This document shows, one piece after another, positions 1 through 5,379 of a stretch of 5,812 bases of DNA. The DNA comes from Hyphomicrobiales bacterium (GTDB lineage Bacteria > Pseudomonadota > Alphaproteobacteria > Rhizobiales > CAYWUX01), in contig JANQOC010000132.1 of NCBI GenBank assembly GCA_028279265.1, positions 1 through 5,812 of the forward strand, given 5' to 3'. The notes beneath the pieces are model-generated. The model saw only the letters and a program-made list of their open reading frames with translations. It searched no databases and was not told the DNA's origin. Within the stretch, counting starts at the first letter, position 1. Each line of letters opens with the position of its first letter. A program made the translations under genes and the position numbers.

Positions 1-962
1 AATTCGCCATAATTTCCGACGCTCGACAACATATTCTTTGCCCAGTCCTTGGGCAGGCCCAATAGCTTACCGAAATGCTCATCCTGCCCCAGCAGGGCCA
101 TCGCTTCCGGATCCTCCGACGTTTCGAAATCGGAGACATTGTTGCGGGTAATGCCGAGTTCTTCGGCATTGATCAAGGCAAACAGCGCCCATTTTACGAG
201 ATTAAACCATTGATCGTCGCCCTGGCGCACAATCGGTCCCTTGGGACGCTTTGACAGGATATCGGGCAGAATAATGTGTGCCTCCGGCGCATCGAAAGAA
301 ACGCGTTCAATGGCCAGCTGCAGAACATTGTCCGTAAACACATTGCAACGCCCAGACTGGTAGGCCTGGGTGACATCTTCCCGCATCTCATAGGGAAGGA
401 GTTTGAACGGCATTTTCTTGCTCTGGAAAAACTTGCTTGCCTTGAGTTCCAGGGAGGGATCTTTCAATACGCAAATGGACGCACCAGAGAGCTCAAGTGC
501 ACTTGAAATGCCAAGTTTTTTCGGGACCATGAAGCCTTGTCCATCATGCAGCAGAATACCGGTGAACAGGAGGCCCAGACCGGCATCGCGTTTCAAGGTC
601 CAGGAGACGGAGTTCATCAGGATTTCAATTTTTCCCGACTGCAGAGCTGAAATCGCGTCCTCGGAATTCAGGGCAACAAATTTTACTTTATTGATATCGT
701 TGAAGATGGCTGCGGCTACCGCCCGGCAAAAGGACACGCCCAATCCTTTCCAGTTATCTTTACCGTCCTGCTCACTGAAGCCGATCTTGTTGTCGCTGAC
801 ACCACAGGTCACATGTCCGCTTTCACGGACATGGTTCAGTGTCGAGGCCTGTGCTGGACCTGTCAGCCAGATCAGCCCGATCACCACCAAAGACGCGCAC
901 AGAATTGCCCAATTTCGCGAATTGTAACGAACCAACAGATTGTCCCTTGTTTGAGACCCCAT
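1..962 (-). CDS. AapJ-like amino-acid ABC transporter substrate-binding protein (3' end cut by window edge)
   Basis: Periplasmic solute-binding protein of the PBP3/AapJ family, which hands amino acids to an inner-membrane ABC permease. This frame is open for 320 residues to the window edge. Family members are about 340 residues, so only roughly the last 25 are missing. Residues 17-39 form a signal peptide (hydrophobic 19-34, likely cleavage after AQA at 37-39). Family motifs seen: GLGVSFCRAVAAAIF (73-87), WTLKRD (121-126), DGQGFMV (140-146), LELSGASICV (156-165), GPIVRQGDDQWF (242-253), WALFALINAEELGITRNNV (258-276), SVGNYGE (314-320). Several pocket positions differ from the usual AapJ consensus (see findings). 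The start is uncertain: ATG at 962 has no Shine-Dalgarno, whereas AAGGGA lies 7 nt before a TTG at 935, which would give a more typical 30-residue signal peptide. Permease genes, if linked, would lie to the left. The gene is divergent from metC. Confidence 0.93.
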   Translation of the reverse strand, partial: MGSQTRDNLLVRYNSRNWAILCASLVVIGLIWLTGPAQASTLNHVRESGHVTCGVSDNKIGFSEQDGKDNWKGLGVSFCRAVAAAIFNDINKVKFVALNSEDAISALQSGKIEILMNSVSWTLKRDAGLGLLFTGILLHDGQGFMVPKKLGISSALELSGASICVLKDPSLELKASKFFQSKKMPFKLLPYEMREDVTQAYQSGRCNVFTDNVLQLAIERVSFDAPEAHIILPDILSKRPKGPIVRQGDDQWFNLVKWALFALINAEELGITRNNVSDFETSEDPEAMALLGQDEHFGKLLGLPKDWAKNMLSSVGNYGE

Positions 963-1006
963 TTTATGCGACTGGACCGGAGTTAGCAAACTGTATTGGG
1001 GCGCTC

Positions 1007-1028
1007 CATTGAAGAACATTGACTCAAT
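1007..1028. promoter_or_regulatory. Possible operator: CATTGA direct repeat plus ATTGA-C-TCAAT dyad
   Basis: CATTGA occurs at 1007-1012 and again at 1017-1022, exactly 10 bp (one helical turn) apart. The second copy forms a perfect 11-bp dyad, ATTGACTCAAT (1018-1028). The dyad overlaps the candidate plus-strand -35 element and lies about 56 bp upstream of the divergent start codon, a place where a regulator could control both genes. The base pattern is seen directly; the regulatory role is inference. Confidence 0.3.
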
Positions 1029-1046
1029 TCGACCTGATCTTATTGT
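1019..1046 (+). promoter_or_regulatory. Candidate sigma-70-type promoter for the metC operon
   Basis: TTGACT (1019-1024, five of six matches to TTGACA) is followed after 16 bp by TATTGT (1041-1046, four of six matches to TATAAT). Transcription would start near 1053 and leave a leader of about 230 nt before metC. That long leader and the imperfect -10 keep confidence low. Confidence 0.3.
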
Positions 1047-1157
1047 TTGTCATACTTGTAGATAAATTTTTCATGGGACCAAGTGGATTGCAGGGCTGGA
1101 GGATGACCATCCGACTATCGTTGGCGCCGTCATTCAGGCAGCAGGCGGATGACTTTG

Positions 1158-1189
1158 TTATTGAACAACAGGCTTATTGAACACCAGGC
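1158..1189. repeat. Tandem 16-bp direct repeat, two copies
   Basis: TTATTGAACAACAGGC (1158-1173) is followed immediately by TTATTGAACACCAGGC (1174-1189), with one mismatch. The next bases (TTGTTAATGAA, 1190-1200) look like a decayed partial third copy. It lies 94 bp upstream of metC inside the presumed leader. It may be a binding site array or a recent slippage duplication; the sequence alone does not decide. Confidence 0.7.
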
Positions 1190-1214
1190 TTGTTAATGAA
1201 TACCAATCTTGGCA

Positions 1215-1233
1215 GCCGCCAATGAACAGCGGC
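1215..1233 (+). other. Small leader hairpin upstream of metC
   Basis: GCCGC (1215-1219) and GCGGC (1229-1233) form a perfect 5-bp G+C stem with a 9-nt loop, 49 nt before the metC start. No U-tract follows, so it is not an intrinsic terminator. It could shape the leader transcript, or occur by chance. Confidence 0.2.
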
Positions 1234-1282
1234 AACACCTCCCGGGACCATCACCTAAAGAACATCATAGAAAGTGTATTCA

Positions 1283-2470
1283 ATGTCGAACACAGATAAT
1301 CCGGACAAAAAACAACGTCACCAAGAGACCCGAATTCTGCACGTCGGCCGTGATACGACAAAGCAGTTCGGTTTTGTCAATCCGCCCATTGTCCGGGGGT
1401 CGACGGTCGTCTATCCGGATTACGATTCTCTGACTTCCCGAGAGGTTGATTATACCTATGGCCGCCAGGGAACACCGACAACAAGATCGCTGGAAACGGT
1501 TATCGCCGACATTGAAGGCGGCTATCAAACAGTTCTTCCGCCATCGGGCCTTGCCGCTTTGGCTTGCGCCTTATCCGCGTTTCTGAAATCCGGCGATCAT
1601 ATCCTGGTAACGGACAGCGTCTATCGTCCGACCCGGCGCTTTTGCGATGAGGTATTGCTGCGGATGAACATCGAGACGACCTACTACGATCCGTCTCTGG
1701 GTTCGGATATCGCTTCTCTTGTCAAAAGCAATACAAGGCTGATTTTTCTCGAAGCCCCGGGTTCACAAACGTTCGAAATGCAGGATATTCCGGCAATTGT
1801 TTCCGTGGCCAGGGACAAGGATATATGGACGGTCATGGATAATACCTGGGCTTCTCCCCTTTATTTCAAACCATTTGAATTCGATATCGATGTTTCCGTC
1901 CAGGCGGCAACCAAATATATCATCGGCCATTCCGACGCGATGCTCGGATCGATCACCGCAAACGAGCGCGCCTTTGAACTTATCGAACAGAATTTCATCA
2001 ATTTCGGATTGTGTCCCGGACCCGAGGACGCCTATCTCGGCCTCAGGGGTATTCGGACAATGCCGGTACGCCTGAAGCGCCACTGGGAGTCGGGTGTCAA
2101 AATCGCGCGCTGGCTGCGGGAGCAACCGGAGATTGCCCGGGTCCTGCATCCGGCCCTCGAAACCGACCCGGGTTACGCCTTATGGGAAAGGGACTTTCTC
2201 GGAGCGAGCGGCCTGTTTTCAATCATTATGAACGGCGGCTCTGAGGCCGCCACCCGTGCCTTCCTGGATCGCCTTGAATTGTTCGCCATGGGATATTCCT
2301 GGGGCGGCTTTGAGAGCCTTGCCATTCCCTTTGATCCGACATCTTATCGCACCGCTGTGCCCTGGTCGGCAGAGGGAACCGCGTTTCGTCTGCATGTGGG
2401 TCTTGATGAGCCCGACGATCTTATTGCAGATCTCGAAAGTGCTCTCTATGCTTGGAAACATGCAGCATAA
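1283..2470 (+). CDS. metC: Cystathionine beta-lyase (MetC-type, PLP-dependent C-S lyase)
   Basis: Cytosolic Cys/Met-metabolism PLP enzyme of fold type I. MetC splits cystathionine into homocysteine, pyruvate and ammonia in methionine synthesis; relatives also break down cystine and other S-substituted cysteines. The 395-residue length is normal for the family. Visible motifs: NPPIVRGSTV (33-42); YGR at 59-61, whose Tyr and Arg contact the PLP phosphate of the partner subunit; SGLAA (88-92); VYRPTRRFC (113-121), with the ring-stacking Tyr114; EAPGSQTFEMQD (157-168); DNTWASP (186-192), with Asp186 for the pyridine nitrogen; ATKYIIGHSD (209-218), with PLP-binding Lys211; SWGGFESL (339-346); RLHVGLDEPDDLIADL (369-384), with carboxylate-binding Arg369. 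SWGGFESL favours beta-lyase over gamma-synthase or gamma-lyase. ATG at 1283 is chosen because GAAAG lies 8 nt upstream and the protein begins like its relatives; an in-frame GTG at 1274 is possible. The true substrate could differ, given the amidase downstream. Confidence 0.93.
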   Translation: MSNTDNPDKKQRHQETRILHVGRDTTKQFGFVNPPIVRGSTVVYPDYDSLTSREVDYTYGRQGTPTTRSLETVIADIEGGYQTVLPPSGLAALACALSAFLKSGDHILVTDSVYRPTRRFCDEVLLRMNIETTYYDPSLGSDIASLVKSNTRLIFLEAPGSQTFEMQDIPAIVSVARDKDIWTVMDNTWASPLYFKPFEFDIDVSVQAATKYIIGHSDAMLGSITANERAFELIEQNFINFGLCPGPEDAYLGLRGIRTMPVRLKRHWESGVKIARWLREQPEIARVLHPALETDPGYALWERDFLGASGLFSIIMNGGSEAATRAFLDRLELFAMGYSWGGFESLAIPFDPTSYRTAVPWSAEGTAFRLHVGLDEPDDLIADLESALYAWKHAA

Positions 2471-3395
2471 ACTCAATTCAACACCCGATACCGTTCACTG
2501 GGGTTATTTCCGGGGCGACCTCGATCCCGTTCTCGAAATCGACGATGGCGACAGTGTTCAAATTACTACCATATCAGGGGGACCGGAGGTCCTGCCCGAC
2601 GATGGATATACTGTTTCGGAAAATCAAACGGCAATCGTCGAAAATGTAAGGAAACGTGTTCTGCCGGGTCATATTCTTACCGGTCCTGTAGCGGTTAACG
2701 GGCTGACCGCCGGTGATTGTCTCGAAATTCGTATTCTCGATATTCAACTGGGGGCTGATTGGGGCTGGAATATCATCAAGCCTCTTGCAGGTACACTTCC
2801 GGAAGATTTCCCGGACTATACGCTTATGCACCTTGGTATTGATTGCGCCTCCAAAGAAGTGAAACTGCCCTGGGGAAAAACACTGACCGCCGCTCCTTTT
2901 TTCGGTGTCATGGGCGTCGCCCCGCCGACCGGTTGGGGGGAATTGTCGTCCCGGGAGCCCCGGGCATTCGGCGGCAATATGGACCTCAAGGAATTGCAGG
3001 CCGGCACGACCCTCTTCCTCCCTACCTTTCAGAATGGCGGACTGTTTTCCACCGGCGATGGTCATGCCATTCAGGGCGATGGCGAGGTTTGTGTCACGGC
3101 CGTGGAAACCGGCCTGATCGGTACATTCTCGTTTCATATCCGCAAGGATATCTCCCTGAAGGGACCGCGGGCGGAAACGGATACGGCCTACATTACGCTC
3201 GGCCTCGATCCGGATCTTGATGTCGCCGCCAAAAGCGCTCTTCGGGATATGATCAATCTCATTATCGCCGAGACAGATCTCACCCGGGAACAGGCTTATT
3301 CTCTCTGTTCCATGGTTTGCGATTTGCGCATAACCCAGACGGTCAACGGCGTCAAAGGGGTCCATGCGGTCCTCGAGAAGTCGCATATCCGGTAG
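2448..3395 (+). CDS. Acetamidase/formamidase family protein (FmdA/AmdA)
   Basis: Cytosolic amidohydrolase family that releases ammonia from short amides such as formamide or acetamide. Family signatures over 315 residues: HWGYF (17-21), LPGHILTGPVAVNGLTAGD (72-90), FFGVMGVAPPTGWG (151-164), GGNMDLKEL (175-183), then the long conserved block FSTGDGHAIQGDGEV (200-214), with Asp204, His206 and Asp211 as likely metal or active-site positions, and the C-terminal DLRITQTVNGV (292-302). It belongs to the shorter class; Methylophilus FmdA and mycobacterial acetamidase have about 400 residues, so the substrate cannot be assigned. The reading frame is open further upstream inside metC, but family homology begins near here. 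ATG at 2448 has GAAAG 8 nt upstream; ATG at 2460 is the alternative. The gene overlaps metC by 23 bp (11 bp with the later start), which suggests coupled translation. Confidence 0.88.
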   Translation: MLGNMQHKLNSTPDTVHWGYFRGDLDPVLEIDDGDSVQITTISGGPEVLPDDGYTVSENQTAIVENVRKRVLPGHILTGPVAVNGLTAGDCLEIRILDIQLGADWGWNIIKPLAGTLPEDFPDYTLMHLGIDCASKEVKLPWGKTLTAAPFFGVMGVAPPTGWGELSSREPRAFGGNMDLKELQAGTTLFLPTFQNGGLFSTGDGHAIQGDGEVCVTAVETGLIGTFSFHIRKDISLKGPRAETDTAYITLGLDPDLDVAAKSALRDMINLIIAETDLTREQAYSLCSMVCDLRITQTVNGVKGVHAVLEKSHIR

Positions 3396-3496
3396 CTGCT
3401 TCGAGGCGAACGCACGCTCTTTACAAATCCAGTCCAGTTGCACAGAATTAATTTTGGAAAATGCGCAGTTGGAATAAGTAATGTGCAGAAAATGAC

Positions 3497-3503
3497 GGAA
3501 GGA
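3497..3503 (+). promoter_or_regulatory. Strong ribosome binding site of the nitrile-hydratase-beta-like gene
   Basis: GGAAGGA lies 7 nt before ATG at 3511. It is the best Shine-Dalgarno in the window and fixes the start of this short gene. The 115-bp gap before the gene (3396-3510) has no clear terminator and only a poor promoter-like pair (TTGGAA, then AGTAAT after 17 bp), so continued transcription from fmdA is likely. Confidence 0.7.
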
Positions 3504-3510
3504 TACACCG

Positions 3511-3849
3511 ATGCCGGACAATAAAGAGACTGCCGTATCAACATATACGCCGGCACCGAATGCGCGTTTCAAGGTTGGGGACACAATCCGTGTTAAAGTT
3601 TCCGCTCCTCCCGGCCATCGCCGAACCCCATGGTATATTCGCGGCAAAACCGGAACGATTGAAAGAATATGCGGCTCATTTCCCAATCCCGAAGAACTGG
3701 CCTACGGTTTCGACGGATTGCCGCGAAAAGTCCTATACCGGGCCAGGTTCCTGCAAAACCACGTCTGGCTGGATTACAAGGGCCCCCAGCATGACATTAT
3801 TGAAATGGAAATTTTCGAACACTGGCTGGAACCCGCCGAACAGATTTAA
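3511..3849 (+). CDS. Stand-alone nitrile hydratase beta-subunit C-terminal (SH3-like) domain protein
   Basis: A 112-residue protein matching only the C-terminal SH3-like barrel of nitrile hydratase beta subunits. Motifs: ARFKVGDTIRVK (18-29), PPGHRRTPWYIRGKTGTIER (33-52), which matches the family pattern GHxRxPxYxRGKxGxI, VLYRARF (74-80), VWLDYKGPQHDIIEMEIFEHWLEPA (85-109). The helical N-terminal half of normal beta subunits (about 100 residues) is absent, and there is no upstream fragment of it, so this is not a truncation by frameshift. Known split systems exist: in thiocyanate hydrolase and toyocamycin nitrile hydratase the two beta halves are separate proteins. Here neither the other half nor a catalytic alpha subunit (Cys-x-x-Cys-Ser-Cys metal motif) is in the window. 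It could be a subunit encoded elsewhere, a partner or regulator of the adjacent amidase, or a metal-handling accessory protein; function is unproven. The first 17 residues are polar and there is no signal peptide. Confidence 0.85.
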   Translation: MPDNKETAVSTYTPAPNARFKVGDTIRVKVSAPPGHRRTPWYIRGKTGTIERICGSFPNPEELAYGFDGLPRKVLYRARFLQNHVWLDYKGPQHDIIEMEIFEHWLEPAEQI

Positions 3850-3905
3850 TTTGATCATTACTCCGGAAATCGGACATCCCGCCTGCGCTCCCTTGGACCT
3901 GACGG

Positions 3906-4844
3906 GTGAGTCTGCTGGAAAGTTTATCCGTCCCGCTCGTTTCCTCACAGCACGAAGAACCTAGTGATTTGCCCCTCGAACCCGCTACATTGACCATCCT
4001 TTTCGCCCTGACGTCCGCTCTGACATTTGCGCTCTCTATTCAAATGCAGAATGTCGGACTGCAATACACAGATCCCCAGACCGGGGCGATGATTTCCATT
4101 GTGGCGACCTTGGTATTTTATCTGCCCTTTGCTCCCTTTTGGATTGAAAGCCATTTCTGGTTTACCAAGGCAACTCTGTTATTTGGCCTTGTCGGTTTGA
4201 TGCTGCCGGCCATGTCGTCAACTCTGTCGGCGACGGGCGTTAAAATACTCGGACCGACTCTGACCAGCGGGCTGGCCGCAACGAGTCCGATTTTTGCGAT
4301 AGTTTTTGGAATACTGCTTCTGGGAGAAGCCATTAACGCCAATAATCTGTTTGGGACACTGTTTGTCGTCACCGGTATTGGTATCGCTGCTCTTAATCCC
4401 AGAGGTCTCAAAAGGTCCTGGCCGCTCTGGGCCATGGCCCTTCCCTTTGGTGCCGCCCTTATCAGGGCCAGCGGTCAGGCGGTGACAAAAATCGGGCTCC
4501 TTGATGTCCCCAGTTCCTTCTTTGCGAGTTTCGTTGCCTTTATTACCTCGACAATTGTTGCCGTCCTGGCGTTTGTCGCCCGCGGCAAACGGTTTCCTCC
4601 CCTGTCCACACGCCTCAACGGATTTATCTACTCCGGAATATTCAACGGTATCGGCGTGCTGACACTGAATGCCGCCCTGAAGTCCGGTGACCTGGTCCTC
4701 GTGGCGCCGATCGTATCGTCTTCGCCGGTATTCGCCATGCTTCTCGGGGCTTTTGTATTCAAGCGGGAAACCATTTCCTGGCGTACGGCCCCAACAATAT
4801 TGGTGGTCGTACCGGGGGTCATCCTCGCCACAATGAGCGGATAA
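3906..4844 (+). CDS. EamA/DMT-family inner-membrane transporter
   Basis: Ten-helix permease of the drug/metabolite transporter superfamily, with two EamA repeats. The first repeat spans about residues 27-163 and ends in the typical GLAATSPIFAIVFGILLLGE (122-141) followed by GTLFVVTGIGIAALNP (150-165). The second spans about 175-309, with the matching DLVLVAPIVSSSPVFAMLLG (262-281) and a final helix at 295-310. Members export or import amino acids, cysteine pathway metabolites, nucleosides and many other small molecules, so the substrate cannot be read from the sequence. At 312 residues the length is normal. The start is uncertain: GTG at 3906 has no good ribosome binding site and adds a polar 25-residue leader, while in-frame TTG codons at 3969 (GAAGAA upstream) or 3990 would begin just before the first helix. 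It lies 56 bp after the SH3-like gene, same strand, so co-transcription is plausible. Confidence 0.9.
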   Translation: MSLLESLSVPLVSSQHEEPSDLPLEPATLTILFALTSALTFALSIQMQNVGLQYTDPQTGAMISIVATLVFYLPFAPFWIESHFWFTKATLLFGLVGLMLPAMSSTLSATGVKILGPTLTSGLAATSPIFAIVFGILLLGEAINANNLFGTLFVVTGIGIAALNPRGLKRSWPLWAMALPFGAALIRASGQAVTKIGLLDVPSSFFASFVAFITSTIVAVLAFVARGKRFPPLSTRLNGFIYSGIFNGIGVLTLNAALKSGDLVLVAPIVSSSPVFAMLLGAFVFKRETISWRTAPTILVVVPGVILATMSG

Positions 4845-5081
4845 GCCGGGTAAGTGTCAGATTTTTTTTGGACTGGGATATCCTGACCTGTTCGAATGCG
4901 TCCGGCGCTGTTTTAACGGCTTTGTCTTAAAACACGGAAACTATTCGGTTAACCCCAACTGTAAACAAAACTATCCCCGCGGCTTCCACAAGATACCATC
5001 TTAAGCTTGTTTCAACCGTCCGTTACTTCCCTAATGGTTCGGCAGAGATTCGAACAAAATCAGGGAACTCGGTGGGGGAAA
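4845..5081. other. Intergenic region downstream of the EamA gene
   Basis: This 237-bp stretch shows no gene I can support. It contains an eight-T run (4862-4869) without a preceding stem, an 8-bp inverted repeat (4909-4934) and a short AAGAT-ACC-ATCTT dyad (4990-5002). The reading frame of the next gene is open back to a TTG at 5007, but that start lacks a ribosome binding site. Confidence 0.5.
4909..4934. repeat. 8-bp inverted repeat (TGTTTTAA / TTAAAACA)
   Basis: TGTTTTAA (4909-4916) is perfectly complementary to TTAAAACA (4927-4934) across a 10-nt spacer. The A+T-rich arms make it a weak RNA hairpin but a plausible protein-binding dyad, about 150 bp upstream of the small membrane-protein gene. 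Its role is inferred only from position. Confidence 0.4.
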
Positions 5082-5309
5082 ATGATGGAAGATAATTTTG
5101 ATTGGCTAAAGCCCAGGCATTTGTTCCGCCTGTCGAAGGCGATCCGGCAATCAACGACATATGCTGAAGAGCGGCAGTTCAAGAGAATTTTTCGCCGTGG
5201 GCTCCAGCAGTGGATCGCGACGGGAATGGTCGTTGTCATATCCGGACTCGTTGTTCTGGAACTGTCATCACCAAACGTAAAAACGGTTCTTGCACGTCTG
5301 ACGCAATAG
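5082..5309 (+). CDS. Hypothetical small single-pass membrane protein
   Basis: Not a family I recognise. The 75-residue product has a charged, basic N-terminal part (residues 9-40 hold ten Arg/Lys) and one hydrophobic helix at about 44-61 (WIATGMVVVISGLVVLEL), followed by a short tail. The many positive charges before the helix predict an N-in, C-out topology. ATG at 5082 is chosen because the G-rich GGTGGGGGA lies just upstream; a second ATG follows immediately at 5085. Upstream in-frame ATG at 5034 and TTG at 5007 have no ribosome binding site and would add unremarkable sequence. Codon choice resembles its neighbours. It stands alone, separated from the EamA gene and convergent with the next gene, with 70 bp between stop codons. 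It could still be a chance frame. Confidence 0.5.
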   Translation: MMEDNFDWLKPRHLFRLSKAIRQSTTYAEERQFKRIFRRGLQQWIATGMVVVISGLVVLELSSPNVKTVLARLTQ

Positions 5310-5379
5310 GCTTTGCCTGGCCCAACAACAATCGACATTGATAGAACGGTAGACTCGTGGGGCGCGGTGAGTTGGAGTA

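Larger units (their letters stand above)
963..1282. promoter_or_regulatory. Divergent intergenic region between the binding-protein gene and metC
   Basis: This 320-bp stretch has no convincing gene on either strand. It must carry the promoters for the minus-strand binding-protein gene and the plus-strand metC operon. It is A+T-rich around 1018-1072 and contains four copies of ATTGAA/ATTGAC (1008, 1018, 1160, 1176), a dyad at 1018-1028, a 16-bp tandem repeat and a small hairpin near metC, all listed separately. I looked for a SAM-type riboswitch, as is common upstream of methionine genes in Alphaproteobacteria, and did not recognise one. No good promoter for the minus-strand gene stood out. 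Confidence 0.6.

Noticed and set aside
403..927. A 174-residue plus-strand frame opposite the binding-protein gene
   Set aside because: It lies entirely antisense to a clearly conserved coding sequence, and its protein is low in recognisable structure; it is a shadow frame.
1073..1180. A 35-codon frame in the metC leader (ATG at 1073, second ATG at 1103 directly after GGAGG), as a possible leader peptide
   Set aside because: GGAGG abuts the second ATG with no spacing, the first ATG has no ribosome binding site, there is no run of regulatory codons (Met, Cys) and no attenuator follows. It is more likely a chance frame.
1240..1247. The palindrome TCCCGGGA near the metC start
   Set aside because: An isolated 8-bp palindrome in G+C-balanced DNA is easily explained by chance, and nothing around it supports a function.
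963..1282. A SAM riboswitch upstream of metC
   Set aside because: I did not recognise the conserved core or pseudoknot of the SAM-II class or other known SAM classes; a covariance-model search would be decisive.
2256..2447. A longer N-terminal part of the amidase, since its frame is open for 64 codons upstream of 2448
   Set aside because: That stretch lies inside the conserved C-terminal coding part of metC and lacks amidase-family motifs; family similarity begins near HWGYF just after 2448.
2574..3686. A 370-residue minus-strand frame covering the amidase gene and the start of the SH3 gene
   Set aside because: It is antisense to two genes with strong family motifs and has no recognisable motifs or ribosome binding site; a shadow of biased codon use.
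4845..4870. A run of eight Ts after the EamA gene, as an intrinsic terminator
   Set aside because: No stem-forming inverted repeat precedes the T run, so it does not meet the usual terminator form.
5310..5379. A shared bidirectional terminator between the convergent genes
   Set aside because: No G+C-rich inverted repeat flanked by T or A runs is visible in these 70 bp.
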